Virus record (IMG/VR): IMGVR_UViG_3300036885_000200
Location: 1-26,615 of that record
DNA length: 26,615 nt
Source: a virus
Reading direction: 5' to 3' (one strand)
Shown: piece after piece, positions 12,755 through 20,253 of the stretch
Layout: each line of letters opens with the position of its first letter
Position numbering within the stretch: position 1 is the first letter of the stretch
Made by a program: the position numbers and the translations under genes
Notes under the pieces: model-generated
What the model saw: the letters and a program-made list of their open reading frames with translations, nothing else
Databases searched by the model: none
What the model was told of the DNA's origin: nothing

Positions 12755-13754
12755 TGATGACGACGAAGAACCAAAGAAGAAAAAGAAGTCGGATGATGAA
12801 GATGATGACGATTCCGACGACTCCGATGATGATGACTCCGACGACTCCGATGACTCCGACGATGACGATGATGACTCCGATGACTCCGATGATGATTCGG
12901 ATGAAGACGAAGACGACAAACCCAAAAAGAAGAAAAAGAAGTCCGATGACGATGACGAAGATGAAGACTCGGACGATGACGATGATGACTCCGATGACTC
13001 CGATGATGATTCGGATGAAGACGAAGACGACAAACCCAAAAAGAAGAAAAAGAAGTCCGATGACGATGACGAAGATGAAGACTCGGATGAGGATGACGAA
13101 GAAACTGACGACGAAGACGAGGACGAAGATGAGGAGGAAAAGGGCGGGAAGAAATCCAACCTGGTCCGGATCGATCCCGAGAGTTATACTCCTCGTCCGC
13201 CGTCCTCACCCATCCCTCCTGGTGTACAGGACTGCTTTGGCAAATTCCGCGACCCAGACGTTCCGGAATGCAGACAATGTCTGGAATCCGATAATTGCAA
13301 TACAGTCATGAAAGCCAAGAAGGAAGAAGGCGGAGGTACTGTGAAGAAAGCCAAGAAGAAAGCCAAGAAGGAAAGGGAGGATCGGTCGGAGAAGGAATCC
13401 GCACCGAAGTCCACTGGCCTGTCTGAGACCTTGCAGTCAATCTTGAACAGGTCTCGGTACAAGAAACTTGGTGGTGAACTCACCCAGAAAGCCAAGAAAC
13501 CGTTGTTCTTCGTTTCCATCGCCGGCAAGAGATTCGCTCGGATTGCCAGAGCGAATCGCGATGAGGGATTTGTCGTTCGTCTTTTGACTCGGCTCAAGCC
13601 TGCGGCCATCGGCATGAAGTCTACCGACTGGAAACCTGCTGGCAAGGGCAAATACGAGTTCAAGGGCAATGTGAAATTCCTCGGCAAGAAACTGCGCATC
13701 ATCTTCAAGAAGGCAAAGATGAAGATGAAGGCCAGTGAAGAAGAAGAAGAATGA
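12687..13754 (+). CDS. Asp/Ser-Lys block-repeat protein with CFG zinc motif
   Basis: 355 aa, ATG 12687 after AAAGGGAGG. Residues about 20-150 alternate acidic Asp/Ser/Glu runs with KPKKKKKKS blocks, two units being a perfect 38-residue duplication. About residues 172-208 hold SSPIPPGVQDCFGKF and a C-x11-C-x2-C-x5-C cluster, shared with the protein at 8719. A basic helix (KKAKKKAKKERE) follows. The C-terminal domain of about 105 residues contains SGLSETLQSILNRS, FFVSIAGKRFARIARA and a Lys-rich end with EEEEE. Probably a nucleic-acid-associated, partly disordered protein. A strong terminator follows. No family recognised for the C-terminal domain. Confidence 0.8.
   Translation: MKNVGKKKKHNKAKKGKSAPDADDDDEEPKKKKKSDDEDDDDSDDSDDDDSDDSDDSDDDDDDSDDSDDDSDEDEDDKPKKKKKKSDDDDEDEDSDDDDDDSDDSDDDSDEDEDDKPKKKKKKSDDDDEDEDSDEDDEETDDEDEDEDEEEKGGKKSNLVRIDPESYTPRPPSSPIPPGVQDCFGKFRDPDVPECRQCLESDNCNTVMKAKKEEGGGTVKKAKKKAKKEREDRSEKESAPKSTGLSETLQSILNRSRYKKLGGELTQKAKKPLFFVSIAGKRFARIARANRDEGFVVRLLTRLKPAAIGMKSTDWKPAGKGKYEFKGNVKFLGKKLRIIFKKAKMKMKASEEEEE
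12858..13085 (+). repeat. Perfect 114-bp tandem duplication inside the block-repeat gene
   Basis: Copy 1 (12858-12971) and copy 2 (12972-13085) are identical. Each encodes 38 residues: an Asp/Ser/Glu run, KPKKKKKK and a second acidic run. The length is a multiple of three, so the frame is kept. Perfect identity points to a recent expansion; the copy number may vary between isolates. Confidence 0.92.
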
Positions 13755-13795
13755 TCCCTGACGTCGTGTAGTCCTAGTGAAGTCGTGTAACTCCA

Positions 13796-13830
13796 GTGGG
13801 GCAGGGGAAACTCTGCCCCACACATTTCTT
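13796..13830 (+). terminator. Rho-independent terminator
   Basis: GTGGGGCAG (13796-13804) pairs perfectly with CTGCCCCAC (13813-13821), loop GGGAAACT, followed by ACATTTCTT. It ends the transcript of the block-repeat gene just before the tRNA. Confidence 0.8.
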
Positions 13831-13832
13831 GC

Positions 13833-13908
13833 TCGGAGGTTGGTTAGGGGGGTAGGCCAATGGACTTTGGACCCATCAACGAAGGTTCGAGACCTTCTCT
13901 CCAAACCA
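13833..13908 (+). tRNA. tRNA-Gln (anticodon TTG), CCA encoded
   Basis: 76 nt. Acceptor 13833-13839 pairs with 13898-13904, with one C-A mismatch at the second pair and the weak T1-A72 end typical of tRNA-Gln. D-arm 13842-13845/13855-13858. Anticodon stem 13860-13864/13872-13876 with loop CTTTGGA, anticodon TTG at 13867-13869. Variable loop CAAC. T-arm GAAGG/CCTTC with loop TTCGAGA. Discriminator A, then CCA at 13906-13908. The arms are complete, so it is probably functional and reads CAA (and CAG by wobble). Confidence 0.9.
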
Positions 13909-13930
13909 CTTTCATTCAAAAGGAGCTTCT

Positions 13931-14221
13931 ATGAGAAGAGAAGCACTGAATGTAGTAAATTGCCATCTTGACAATGCTATCTCTGAGATCAGGATGGCTG
14001 TGAAGGAGGCCAACTATCAACTCAAGCATTGGAACGTCCTTTGGAGTTCTAGGCGTACTGTCTTGGCTTGCGCAAAGAAGGGAACTATCATGCGGAAGGA
14101 AATCCCTGCTCTCTACGAAATAGCAAAGAGGATCACTCTGATGGCAGGAATGTCATACACAGATCCTCGTACACTGAAGACGACGGAGTCAAAACCAAAA
14201 AGGAGGAAGAAACCAGCATGA
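13931..14221 (+). CDS. Hypothetical basic helical protein
   Basis: 96 aa, ATG 13931 after AAAAGGAG (13918-13925). Helical throughout (HLDNAISEIRMAVKEANYQL, EIPALYEIAKRITLMAG) with a PKRRKKPA tail. It overlaps the next start by 4 nt (ATGA), so it leads the sugar/hypermodification operon. No recognised family. Confidence 0.7.
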   Translation: MRREALNVVNCHLDNAISEIRMAVKEANYQLKHWNVLWSSRRTVLACAKKGTIMRKEIPALYEIAKRITLMAGMSYTDPRTLKTTESKPKRRKKPA

Positions 14222-15072
14222 AAACAATAGCGATCGTTGGCTGCGGCTATGTGGGAACCCACATGCTCAACTTCTTGAGAAAGGCGCACGAGTCAGTTTG
14301 CGTGGTCAAGGCTCTATACGATCCTCCATATCTGTTGGCACAGTCTGCTCCAATAGGGGAAGTCAATGCCTGTGACATTGCTTTCGTCTGTGTCCCAACT
14401 CCCACAGAAGAGAATGGAGATCAGGATCTCTCGATACTGAGAGAAATCTTTGTTTGGATCAAGTGCCCAACTGTTTGTATCAGGTCCACAGTGTTGCCTG
14501 GAACCTGTCGAAGATTGATGACTCGTTGGATGGAGGGTGAGTCGTCCGTCGTATTTGCGCCAGAGTTCATTGGCGAGCGAAACTTCCTCTCGTCTCACCC
14601 TTATGAGGATGGTCCTCCGTTCCTCATCCTTGGCGTCACCGATGATTTAAAGAAAGCTCAGGAGGTGGCGGACATATTTCGGCATATTCATGGGCCTGAA
14701 CTCCGAGTCATGCTCGTTGATAGTCGTACCGCTGAGCTTGTCAAGTATATGGAGAATGCTTTCCTGGCTACAAAGGTGACGTTCTGCAATGTGTTCAAGA
14801 TCTTGGCCGACTCTGTGGGTGTTGACTACAACGTTCTGCGAGAAGCTTGGCTTATGGATGGCCGGATGGGCCGGTCTCACACTATTGTTACCGATGAGCG
14901 TGGATTTGGCGGAAAGTGCTTGCCAAAGGATTTGTTGGCAATAGCTCATTTTGCTTCAGAAAGCGGATTGGTGCTGTCTGCATCCAGATTTCTGCACGAA
15001 GTTTTGACAACTAACAACAACATCCAGGGGCTCCGGAAGGAGGAGTTGAAGAATGTCTCACGCAATGAATAA
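14218..15072 (+). CDS. UDP-glucose/GDP-mannose dehydrogenase-like, C-terminal domain missing
   Basis: 284 aa, ATG 14218 after AGGAGG (14201-14206). Rossmann NAD site MKTIAIVGCGYVGTHM, then VCVPTPTEENGDQDLS, IRSTVLPGTC, VFAPEFIGERNF, the central helix ELVKYMENAFLATKV and catalytic Cys234 in GFGGKCLPKD. These are the family's oxidation machinery: a two-step NAD-dependent oxidation of a nucleotide sugar to the uronate through a Cys thioester. Full-length enzymes have about 400-450 residues; the C-terminal UDP-binding domain is absent, so substrate binding must differ or come from a partner. It lies two genes before a glycosyltransferase. Family call secure; substrate unknown. Confidence 0.88.
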   Translation: MKTIAIVGCGYVGTHMLNFLRKAHESVCVVKALYDPPYLLAQSAPIGEVNACDIAFVCVPTPTEENGDQDLSILREIFVWIKCPTVCIRSTVLPGTCRRLMTRWMEGESSVVFAPEFIGERNFLSSHPYEDGPPFLILGVTDDLKKAQEVADIFRHIHGPELRVMLVDSRTAELVKYMENAFLATKVTFCNVFKILADSVGVDYNVLREAWLMDGRMGRSHTIVTDERGFGGKCLPKDLLAIAHFASESGLVLSASRFLHEVLTTNNNIQGLRKEELKNVSRNE

Positions 15073-15466
15073 AATGAGAGGGAACCCTCGCTGGGAGGAG
15101 CAGGCAGAAGAGAGATCTCCCGAGATTCAAGGTGATGGTGCTAGTGTCACTGCGGGCACATGTATCGAATGTAGCAAAGAAATCATCATGACTGCCAAGG
15201 AATACAAGTGGTGGCAGGACCTGGTGGCAAAGAAGGAGAGAGAGGGCGAGAACTTCTCTATGCCCAAACGGTGTCCCGAATGTCGAGCTAAGAGAAAGTC
15301 GGCCAAGGAGTCATCCAAGGTAAGCAATAGCACCAACCCCACTGTTGGCGATGTTGCTGAAGAGATACGGGCACTCTCGGAAGAATTTGTCACATCGAAC
15401 ATGACGGACGAGGTGCTCTACAGTCGTCTTCAGGAGATTGCTGACAAGTTGGATAATGTATCCTGA
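15053..15466 (+). CDS. Zinc-ribbon protein (zf-trcl-like), paralogue of 16922 gene
   Basis: 137 aa, ATG 15053 after GGAAGGAGG (15036-15044), overlapping the dehydrogenase end by 20 nt. Residues about 36-80 hold TCIECSKEIIMTAKEYKWW, then a charged helix and PKRCPECRAKRK: two CxxC pairs about 35 residues apart with the E-x-x-W-W helix between, the pattern of the probable zinc-ribbon zf-trcl domain. The rest is a disordered linker and an acidic helix (VGDVAEEIRALSEEF). Its relative at 16922 lies just past the glycosyltransferase, so both may be partners of it. Confidence 0.75.
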   Translation: MSHAMNKMRGNPRWEEQAEERSPEIQGDGASVTAGTCIECSKEIIMTAKEYKWWQDLVAKKEREGENFSMPKRCPECRAKRKSAKESSKVSNSTNPTVGDVAEEIRALSEEFVTSNMTDEVLYSRLQEIADKLDNVS

Positions 15467-15483
15467 GAAATGGGGAGACACGT

Positions 15484-16929
15484 ATGCGGCTTGGTACTCT
15501 TAAGTATGGACAAGCTTTTCATCTGGACTTGTCACAAAAAGGTACGTCGTCAGGTGGCAGCCGCATACGTGTTCGTCTTTGGCAGTGTCTTTTGAAGAAT
15601 GGCGTCGAGATTGTCGTCTTGTCTGAGATCGGAAAAGCACATTGGGAAGCGTTCAAGGCTCTGCAGAAACGCTTCCCTAAGCAACTTACATATCGTCCAT
15701 TCGGCCATACGAAGGATCTGGATGTTCTTCTTGTAGAGTGTGGCCCAACGAACACAACCTTCGCTGGCAAAGATCACATACCGTATATCGTGCTGGCCAA
15801 CAAGGTCATTGCGGGCTATGAAGGATTGGTCCTATATTTCGAGCATGACATTGACCTTGGCTTCGTCTTCACGCTGGAGTCATTTGGAGTCGAATCTTAT
15901 TTCATGCCCGGATACTACAAGATGGCGCCCTCTCTGGATCTGACTCGCGACAAAACATGGGTTGTGCTGGTACAGGCTTTCAAGCCCAAAGTCTTTACGA
16001 AGATCTGTAGCACGATGCGTTGGCCATATGAAAGTCTGCATATCCCGGCTGAGAATTTTCCTACACCGATCCTAGGAATCGAGGATCCGTTGCCTTTCTG
16101 CAAACATCCGGAGTGGGATCTCATGTACATTGGGAACCACCGTTCCCGGATGCAGATGTTCTTATCATATTACGACTATCCAGGCCACGTTGCTATCTAT
16201 GGCAATTGGCCACAATCTGTGTCCAACAAGCTGCCTCACGCCAAATTTCTAGGCAAGACTGCTCAAGGGACCAGTCGAGGGCACCTCAACACGGCTGCTT
16301 GCGTTGTGCATATCGGTGGGCCCAAGTTCGTCCAGACAGCAAATCTGGCGCCAAGGTTCTACGAAGTCTTGAGTTCAGGAACGGTGCTCTTGGTCGACAA
16401 TGCTTTCCATTTTGACAGTGACGTCACACATCAGTATGGCGAGTACATGCCAAAAATTCCAAGTTCATTATACGTTGTGCCAGCCAATGGCCATGACATG
16501 ATTGACTTTGTTGTTGGTCTGGATTATGGCAAGAGGAAATGTATGTGGGAAGCAGAATGGGCCGGCATCGAGAAGCTTAGAGAGAATAAGGAAGACCTGA
16601 TCATGGGCAGACTTGGCCGTATCATTGAAACGTACGAAGGTGTTGACTTGCATCAGTACGAACGACACGTTCAATATCTTCGAGCGTACAAAGAAGTTTT
16701 GAGAGAAGGAAATCCAGCAGAGCGTCTCAAAGCCAGACTGCTTGACAATCCGGACTCATTTTTGTATTGCCCACGAGTGTGCTACTCTTGTGGTGCAGAA
16801 CTTGCCGCACAAGGGGCCGTTGCATCCAAGCTTCGGTGCACAGATTGTGGCGGGAAATATGAAATTTTGTGTAGGCATCCACGGAAGATCCAATTTTCAA
16901 GAATGAGGAGGTGGCCAAGATATGATTAA
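15484..16929 (+). CDS. GT-B-type glycosyltransferase with C-terminal zinc ribbon
   Basis: 481 aa, ATG 15484 after GGGGAGA. Two Rossmann-like halves: the N-terminal part starts MRLGTLKYGQAFHLDLSQKG and contains LDVLLVECGPTNT. The C-terminal part contains LMYIGNHRSRMQMFL, VAIYGNWPQSV and APRFYEVLSSGTVLLVDN, which matches the donor-binding R-x-x-E-x-L-x-x-G element of GT-B transferases. After about residue 420, CYSCGAEL ... LRCTDCGGKYEIL forms a four-Cys zinc ribbon, unusual on such an enzyme and possibly a DNA- or protein-recognition add-on. A likely role is glycosylating modified DNA bases or a phage/host glycan; the cluster favours DNA but this is inferred. Confidence 0.75.
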   Translation: MRLGTLKYGQAFHLDLSQKGTSSGGSRIRVRLWQCLLKNGVEIVVLSEIGKAHWEAFKALQKRFPKQLTYRPFGHTKDLDVLLVECGPTNTTFAGKDHIPYIVLANKVIAGYEGLVLYFEHDIDLGFVFTLESFGVESYFMPGYYKMAPSLDLTRDKTWVVLVQAFKPKVFTKICSTMRWPYESLHIPAENFPTPILGIEDPLPFCKHPEWDLMYIGNHRSRMQMFLSYYDYPGHVAIYGNWPQSVSNKLPHAKFLGKTAQGTSRGHLNTAACVVHIGGPKFVQTANLAPRFYEVLSSGTVLLVDNAFHFDSDVTHQYGEYMPKIPSSLYVVPANGHDMIDFVVGLDYGKRKCMWEAEWAGIEKLRENKEDLIMGRLGRIIETYEGVDLHQYERHVQYLRAYKEVLREGNPAERLKARLLDNPDSFLYCPRVCYSCGAELAAQGAVASKLRCTDCGGKYEILCRHPRKIQFSRMRRWPRYD

Positions 16930-17377
16930 TCCAAGACTTCCGTCTGGGCCATGCTGGAACTGTGGTGCTCCTAAAGAGAATACCTATGGGCTCTGTTCCG
17001 GATGTGGCAGATTTGGTCTTAGCGATAATGAAATAATGAAAGGAGATGCAATTACGAGAAAATGGATAGTTTACGAATCCTTGTGCCGCAAATGTGGCAA
17101 GAAGATAGAGATGGCTGAGAAAGAAGTGGATTGGTGGAGAGGTAGGCAGCTGACTCTGCCAAATCTTTGTGCCGACTGTCGGCGAGAGCGAAGAATGTAT
17201 CGTCGACAAGAACTCGAGAAACGGATCCGTCAGGAAGAGGCCCGCAAGAGGTTGGCTGCGATAAGCGAGCTTCTCGTAGCCAAGCGAACAGAGATCAAGC
17301 AGATTGATGAGAAACTTGAACAACTGAGGAGGAGTGATGAATCAGTTCAAACCAAACAAAATCATGTACCACGCTGA
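16922..17377 (+). CDS. Double zinc-ribbon protein with coiled coil
   Basis: 151 aa, ATG 16922 after GAGGAGG (16904-16910), overlapping the glycosyltransferase end by 8 nt. N-terminal CWNCGAPKE and CSGCGRFG form one ribbon. A second, zf-trcl-like domain has CRKCGKKIEMAEKEVDWW, then LCADCRRERR, closely matching the protein at 15053. The last 70 residues are a charged coiled coil (LVAKRTEIKQIDEKLEQL). Probably an adaptor or DNA/RNA-binding partner for the neighbouring enzymes. Confidence 0.75.
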   Translation: MINPRLPSGPCWNCGAPKENTYGLCSGCGRFGLSDNEIMKGDAITRKWIVYESLCRKCGKKIEMAEKEVDWWRGRQLTLPNLCADCRRERRMYRRQELEKRIRQEEARKRLAAISELLVAKRTEIKQIDEKLEQLRRSDESVQTKQNHVPR

Positions 17378-18413
17378 AAGGGTTAGGGAATGGCACAAAT
17401 CACCAACTGACGCTTGGCCAATTTCGTGCAAACTTGACCCAACGAATGCATGCAATCACGAGTGTCCGGATTGCATATTCAAAGGCTTGCTCGCCACGAA
17501 CAGCAACAGCCTCTCTTATTCAGATATGGCCAGATTGATAGAGGACTTTAGCCACATCGGTCTGAAGGCAATCACATTTTCTGGCGGTGGCGAGCCTCTC
17601 GTGAATCCAGCCACTCGTGGCGCAATGCAACTTGCGAAAGACCTTGGGATACAGGTTGGTTTGATCACGAATGGCACCTTGTTGACGGACCCAGGATTCT
17701 TTATAGATATCTGCACTTGGGTTCGAGTCAGTCTGGACGCAAGTTGCATGGCACAGCATATGTTGACGCACGGAGCCGGACCAGCAGATTTCAAGAAAAT
17801 ATGCCTCAATCTGGTTGCGATGGCAGACTACAAGGGGCGGTATGGTGGATCTTGCACCATTGGTGCTGGGTATCTTACGGCGCCAAGGACGATGATGGAC
17901 ATCTATAGCTTTGCCCAGCTGTGCGCGAAGCTTGGCATAGACTACTGTCAGTACAGACCTTATCATCAAGTAGAGATTCTACAGGCTAAAGATCTTGCTG
18001 CGTGGGAAGAAATCTTCTATCACATGAAGATAGCAAAACAGGACTTCACAACTGACAAGTTCAAGGTCCTAGCAACAGAGGGTCAGTTCAAGGATGTTCT
18101 TGAGAAGAATTGGGGTCGCACTTATCATCGGTGTCACGCGCATGCCTTCGAGACAGTGATTGGTGCGACAGGGGAAGTCTTCTTTTGCTGTGCATATAAG
18201 GAAGACCCAAAAATGGTCCTCGGGAACATCAAAGACGAATCATTCATTGATATTTGGAAGGGCCATAGAAGGCTGGAACTGCATACGTCGATTGACACGC
18301 ACGAGTGCACTCCGCTCTGTCAGTTGAACCAAGCTAACAAGAGTCTGCAAGCGTATCTTGTCTTGGGAGAATTGCCTACAGACGATGCTCCCGATCACGT
18401 CAATTTCATCTAA
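17337..18413 (+). CDS. Radical SAM enzyme with SPASM-like C-terminal cluster
   Basis: 358 aa. ATG 17337 is 4 nt after AGGAGG (17327-17332); a GTG at 17334 would be too close. The radical SAM cluster is Cys39-x3-Cys43-x2-Cys46 in TNACNHECPDC, followed by the SAM-binding GGE-type motif ITFSGGGEPLVNPATR and LITNGTLL. The C-terminal part (CHAHAFETVIGATGEVFFCC, then LGNIKDESFIDIWKG and CTPLCQLN) fits a SPASM/twitch auxiliary 4Fe-4S domain. It should generate a 5'-deoxyadenosyl radical to modify a substrate by C-H activation. Between the glycosyltransferase and the hmdU-kinase-helical protein, a modified nucleobase is an attractive substrate, but peptide substrates are usual for SPASM enzymes. Confidence 0.9.
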   Translation: MNQFKPNKIMYHAERVREWHKSPTDAWPISCKLDPTNACNHECPDCIFKGLLATNSNSLSYSDMARLIEDFSHIGLKAITFSGGGEPLVNPATRGAMQLAKDLGIQVGLITNGTLLTDPGFFIDICTWVRVSLDASCMAQHMLTHGAGPADFKKICLNLVAMADYKGRYGGSCTIGAGYLTAPRTMMDIYSFAQLCAKLGIDYCQYRPYHQVEILQAKDLAAWEEIFYHMKIAKQDFTTDKFKVLATEGQFKDVLEKNWGRTYHRCHAHAFETVIGATGEVFFCCAYKEDPKMVLGNIKDESFIDIWKGHRRLELHTSIDTHECTPLCQLNQANKSLQAYLVLGELPTDDAPDHVNFI

Positions 18414-18426
18414 AGGAGGAAATTGT

Positions 18427-18621
18427 ATGGAAGAAGCCAACAAAAGGTCTGTGTTCATGAAAGTCGACAAGGTCTGCAAGAGAAGCGTTCGGTTCAAGGC
18501 GAACGAAGAGAAGGGCAAGAAGGCTGGCTTCTCAAATCTCTACATCAGCAAGAGTGTCATCCCAAAGGGATGTGAGAAGGTCAAAATCATTGTCCGATTC
18601 ATCATGGAGGATGGCTCTTGA
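18427..18621 (+). CDS. Small basic hypothetical protein
   Basis: 64 aa, ATG 18427 after AAAGGAGG (18413-18420). Short strands and Lys-rich loops (SVRFKANEEKGKKAGFSNLY, KVKIIVRFIMEDGS). The regular strand pattern suggests a small beta protein. It lies 13 nt after the radical SAM gene and may be co-translated. Whether it is a substrate or partner of that enzyme cannot be told; it has few Cys and no evident precursor-peptide leader. Confidence 0.65.
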   Translation: MEEANKRSVFMKVDKVCKRSVRFKANEEKGKKAGFSNLYISKSVIPKGCEKVKIIVRFIMEDGS

Positions 18622-18742
18622 GGAGGTGATGCCTTGTGGTTCCTAAGAAACTAAAAGAATCTGGGACACGTCTAACAGGGTAAGACAGGGGGATCACCGA
18701 GCCTGTCGAAAACGAGTGGTAATCTTCTAAATGGAGGCTAGC
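18622..18742 (+). promoter_or_regulatory. Short leader region: strong ribosome site, 15-codon frame, hairpin
   Basis: AGGAGGTGAT (18621-18630) is a complete Shine-Dalgarno complement, but the only frame at proper spacing is GTG 18636 to TAA 18683, MVPKKLKESGTRLTG. GACAGG (18684-18689) and CCTGTC (18702-18707) then form a 6-bp hairpin directly after its stop. The arrangement resembles a leader peptide or the remnant of a gene. No other gene is visible in this stretch. Confidence 0.4.
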
Positions 18743-18982
18743 ATGGCACCAACTTGGGAAGAGCAGATCGCGCAAATCAAGCCAGGAATGTCAAGAAGCG
18801 GGCAGATTGCAACAATGAATTCTATTGTTACACCTTGTTCCGATCCAAAGAAGCATTGGTGGCAATTCTGGATTAAGCGACACGATTGGGAAGATATCAC
18901 ATTGTGTTTGAATACTGTTACTTACACAACTGCTGACCGTTGCCGACGATGTGGATTGACCATGCTGAGCTCTGGAATATAG
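18743..18982 (+). CDS. Small CxxC protein
   Basis: 79 aa, ATG 18743 after GGAGG (18733-18737). The C-terminal half has KKHWWQFWIKRHDWED and then CRRCGLTML, a His/Trp segment followed by a CxxC as in short phage zinc proteins. The N-terminal 35 residues are neutral (WEEQIAQIKPGMSRSGQIA). Unknown; likely a single zinc site. Confidence 0.65.
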   Translation: MAPTWEEQIAQIKPGMSRSGQIATMNSIVTPCSDPKKHWWQFWIKRHDWEDITLCLNTVTYTTADRCRRCGLTMLSSGI

Positions 18983-19009
18983 TGTTTTTGAAATGTTTTG
19001 GAGGCCCCA

Positions 19010-20017
19010 ATGAGTAGCAAGGATCGGTATCGCCCTTGGAGGGAATTACCAAAGGTTAAGGTGGTCCAGAAACATCTGGATGAGTTCTACACGTTCATGT
19101 TTGAGAGGCACTCCATCTGGGTGCGGCGATTTCTCAAAAAGGAGCCTCCGCCATGGACAAAAGATCCGATTCTTCAACACTACAAGTTCGAAAATATCTA
19201 CCGCCAGCTTGACCGTGGCACAATTTGGTACAACGAGCACATCGCTGTTGAGTACCATGATGTAGAGAAGGTCGTCCATCGCGATGATGATCTTGATAAC
19301 GCAAAGATGAACCTCTTATGGCGAACGATTGTGTATAGACTCCTGAATCGAGTGGAGACATTTGAAGCTGTAGGAGGTGTTCCGTCTTGCACTGAGTACG
19401 ACCCTGTTAAATTTGGCAATAGCCTCCGTGAACTCAAGAAGGCGGGCAAGCCTGTCTTCACGAGTGCCCACCTCACACTCCCCACACATGAGATTGGATC
19501 CTCTAAGATTGACAAATACATCGAAGTTCTGAATTACACTATTTCGAACATCGAAGATCTATTCCTTGCAGTGAAATATGCACCTACACTGGAGGCAGTG
19601 TATGAGCGCTTGATGATAGTGCCCTGCATTGGAAATTTTATCTCTTATGAAGTTCTGACAGACCTCGTCATGGTAGGTGCAATCCCTTTCACCCACAACG
19701 ATTTTGTCAATCCTGGGCCTGGCTGCAAGGTCGGGATCTCAATCATCTTTCCGGACAGAAGCTATGTTTCCTTCGTCGATGCAATCAAGAAGCTTTGTAC
19801 TGAGCAGGAGCAGCACTTTGAGAGGCTTGGCCTGAAATTCCCATATCTGGTTGTGGGCGGCAAAGAGAAGAGGCTCACTCTACGGGAGATCGAACACTCA
19901 CTGTGTTGCTTCGCTAAGATTTGGAAGATGAGACACAACTGTGGTAAGGCCAGAATAAAGTTCACTCCGCGAGATGACGAACTCTACCACGGATCGCTGT
20001 TCAAGGCGAAGTCATGA
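19010..20017 (+). CDS. 5-hmdU DNA kinase helical-domain / aGPT-Pplase-type base-modification protein
   Basis: 335 aa, ATG 19010 after TTGGAGG (18998-19004). Residues about 25-75 read FERHSIWVRRFLKK, PPPWTKDPILQHYKFENIYR and QLDRGTIW, the hallmark of the helical (DNA-glycosylase-like) domain described with phage 5-hydroxymethyl-dU DNA kinases and alpha-glutamyl/putrescinyl-thymine pyrophosphorylases. Later matches are NLLWRTIVYRLLNRVETFE, VYERLMIVPCIGNFISYEVL, HNDFVNPGPGCKVGI, LGLKFPYL and EIEHSLCCFAKIWK. These proteins act on bases in DNA during thymidine hypermodification. No P-loop kinase domain is fused here, nor seen nearby, so it may be the stand-alone form. This is the strongest marker that the genome carries modified bases. 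Confidence 0.88.
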   Translation: MSSKDRYRPWRELPKVKVVQKHLDEFYTFMFERHSIWVRRFLKKEPPPWTKDPILQHYKFENIYRQLDRGTIWYNEHIAVEYHDVEKVVHRDDDLDNAKMNLLWRTIVYRLLNRVETFEAVGGVPSCTEYDPVKFGNSLRELKKAGKPVFTSAHLTLPTHEIGSSKIDKYIEVLNYTISNIEDLFLAVKYAPTLEAVYERLMIVPCIGNFISYEVLTDLVMVGAIPFTHNDFVNPGPGCKVGISIIFPDRSYVSFVDAIKKLCTEQEQHFERLGLKFPYLVVGGKEKRLTLREIEHSLCCFAKIWKMRHNCGKARIKFTPRDDELYHGSLFKAKS

Positions 20018-20210
20018 AGAGGATTTCTTTGACCTTCGCGAAAGGCTGTGGCAATCTCGAATAGACCTCAGCAAAGGCAGGAGGGTCTATTTAGGAACTT
20101 ATGCTGACATTATTGAAGCTGCTCAGACATACGATGCGGCTGCGCTCCTCTTTCATGGACAATTTGCCAACCTAAACTTTCCTATTCAGAGATTTCCTAG
20201 GAAATCGTAA
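19974..20210 (+). CDS. AP2-domain fragment
   Basis: 78 aa if ATG 19974 is used; this start overlaps the previous gene by 44 nt and has no good ribosome binding site, so it is uncertain. Residues about 28-72 match the second half of an AP2/ERF domain: WQSRIDLSKGRRVYLGTY, then ADIIEAAQTYDAAALLFHG and ANLNFP. In phages AP2 domains usually follow an HNH homing endonuclease domain; none is present here. It could be a remnant of such a mobile gene or a stand-alone DNA-binding protein. Domain identity is good; being an intact gene is less sure. Confidence 0.65.
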   Translation: MTNSTTDRCSRRSHEEDFFDLRERLWQSRIDLSKGRRVYLGTYADIIEAAQTYDAAALLFHGQFANLNFPIQRFPRKS

Positions 20211-20253
20211 CCTGCCCATCGAGGGGTTTCATTCTTATAAGGGGGATCTAAAT

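Noticed and set aside
12643-13209. Long reverse-strand serine/histidine-rich frames and forward Thr/Met-rich frames over the Asp/Lys block gene
   Set aside because: They are reading shadows of a low-complexity GAT/GAC/TCC/AAG tract; same reasoning for 26166-26549.
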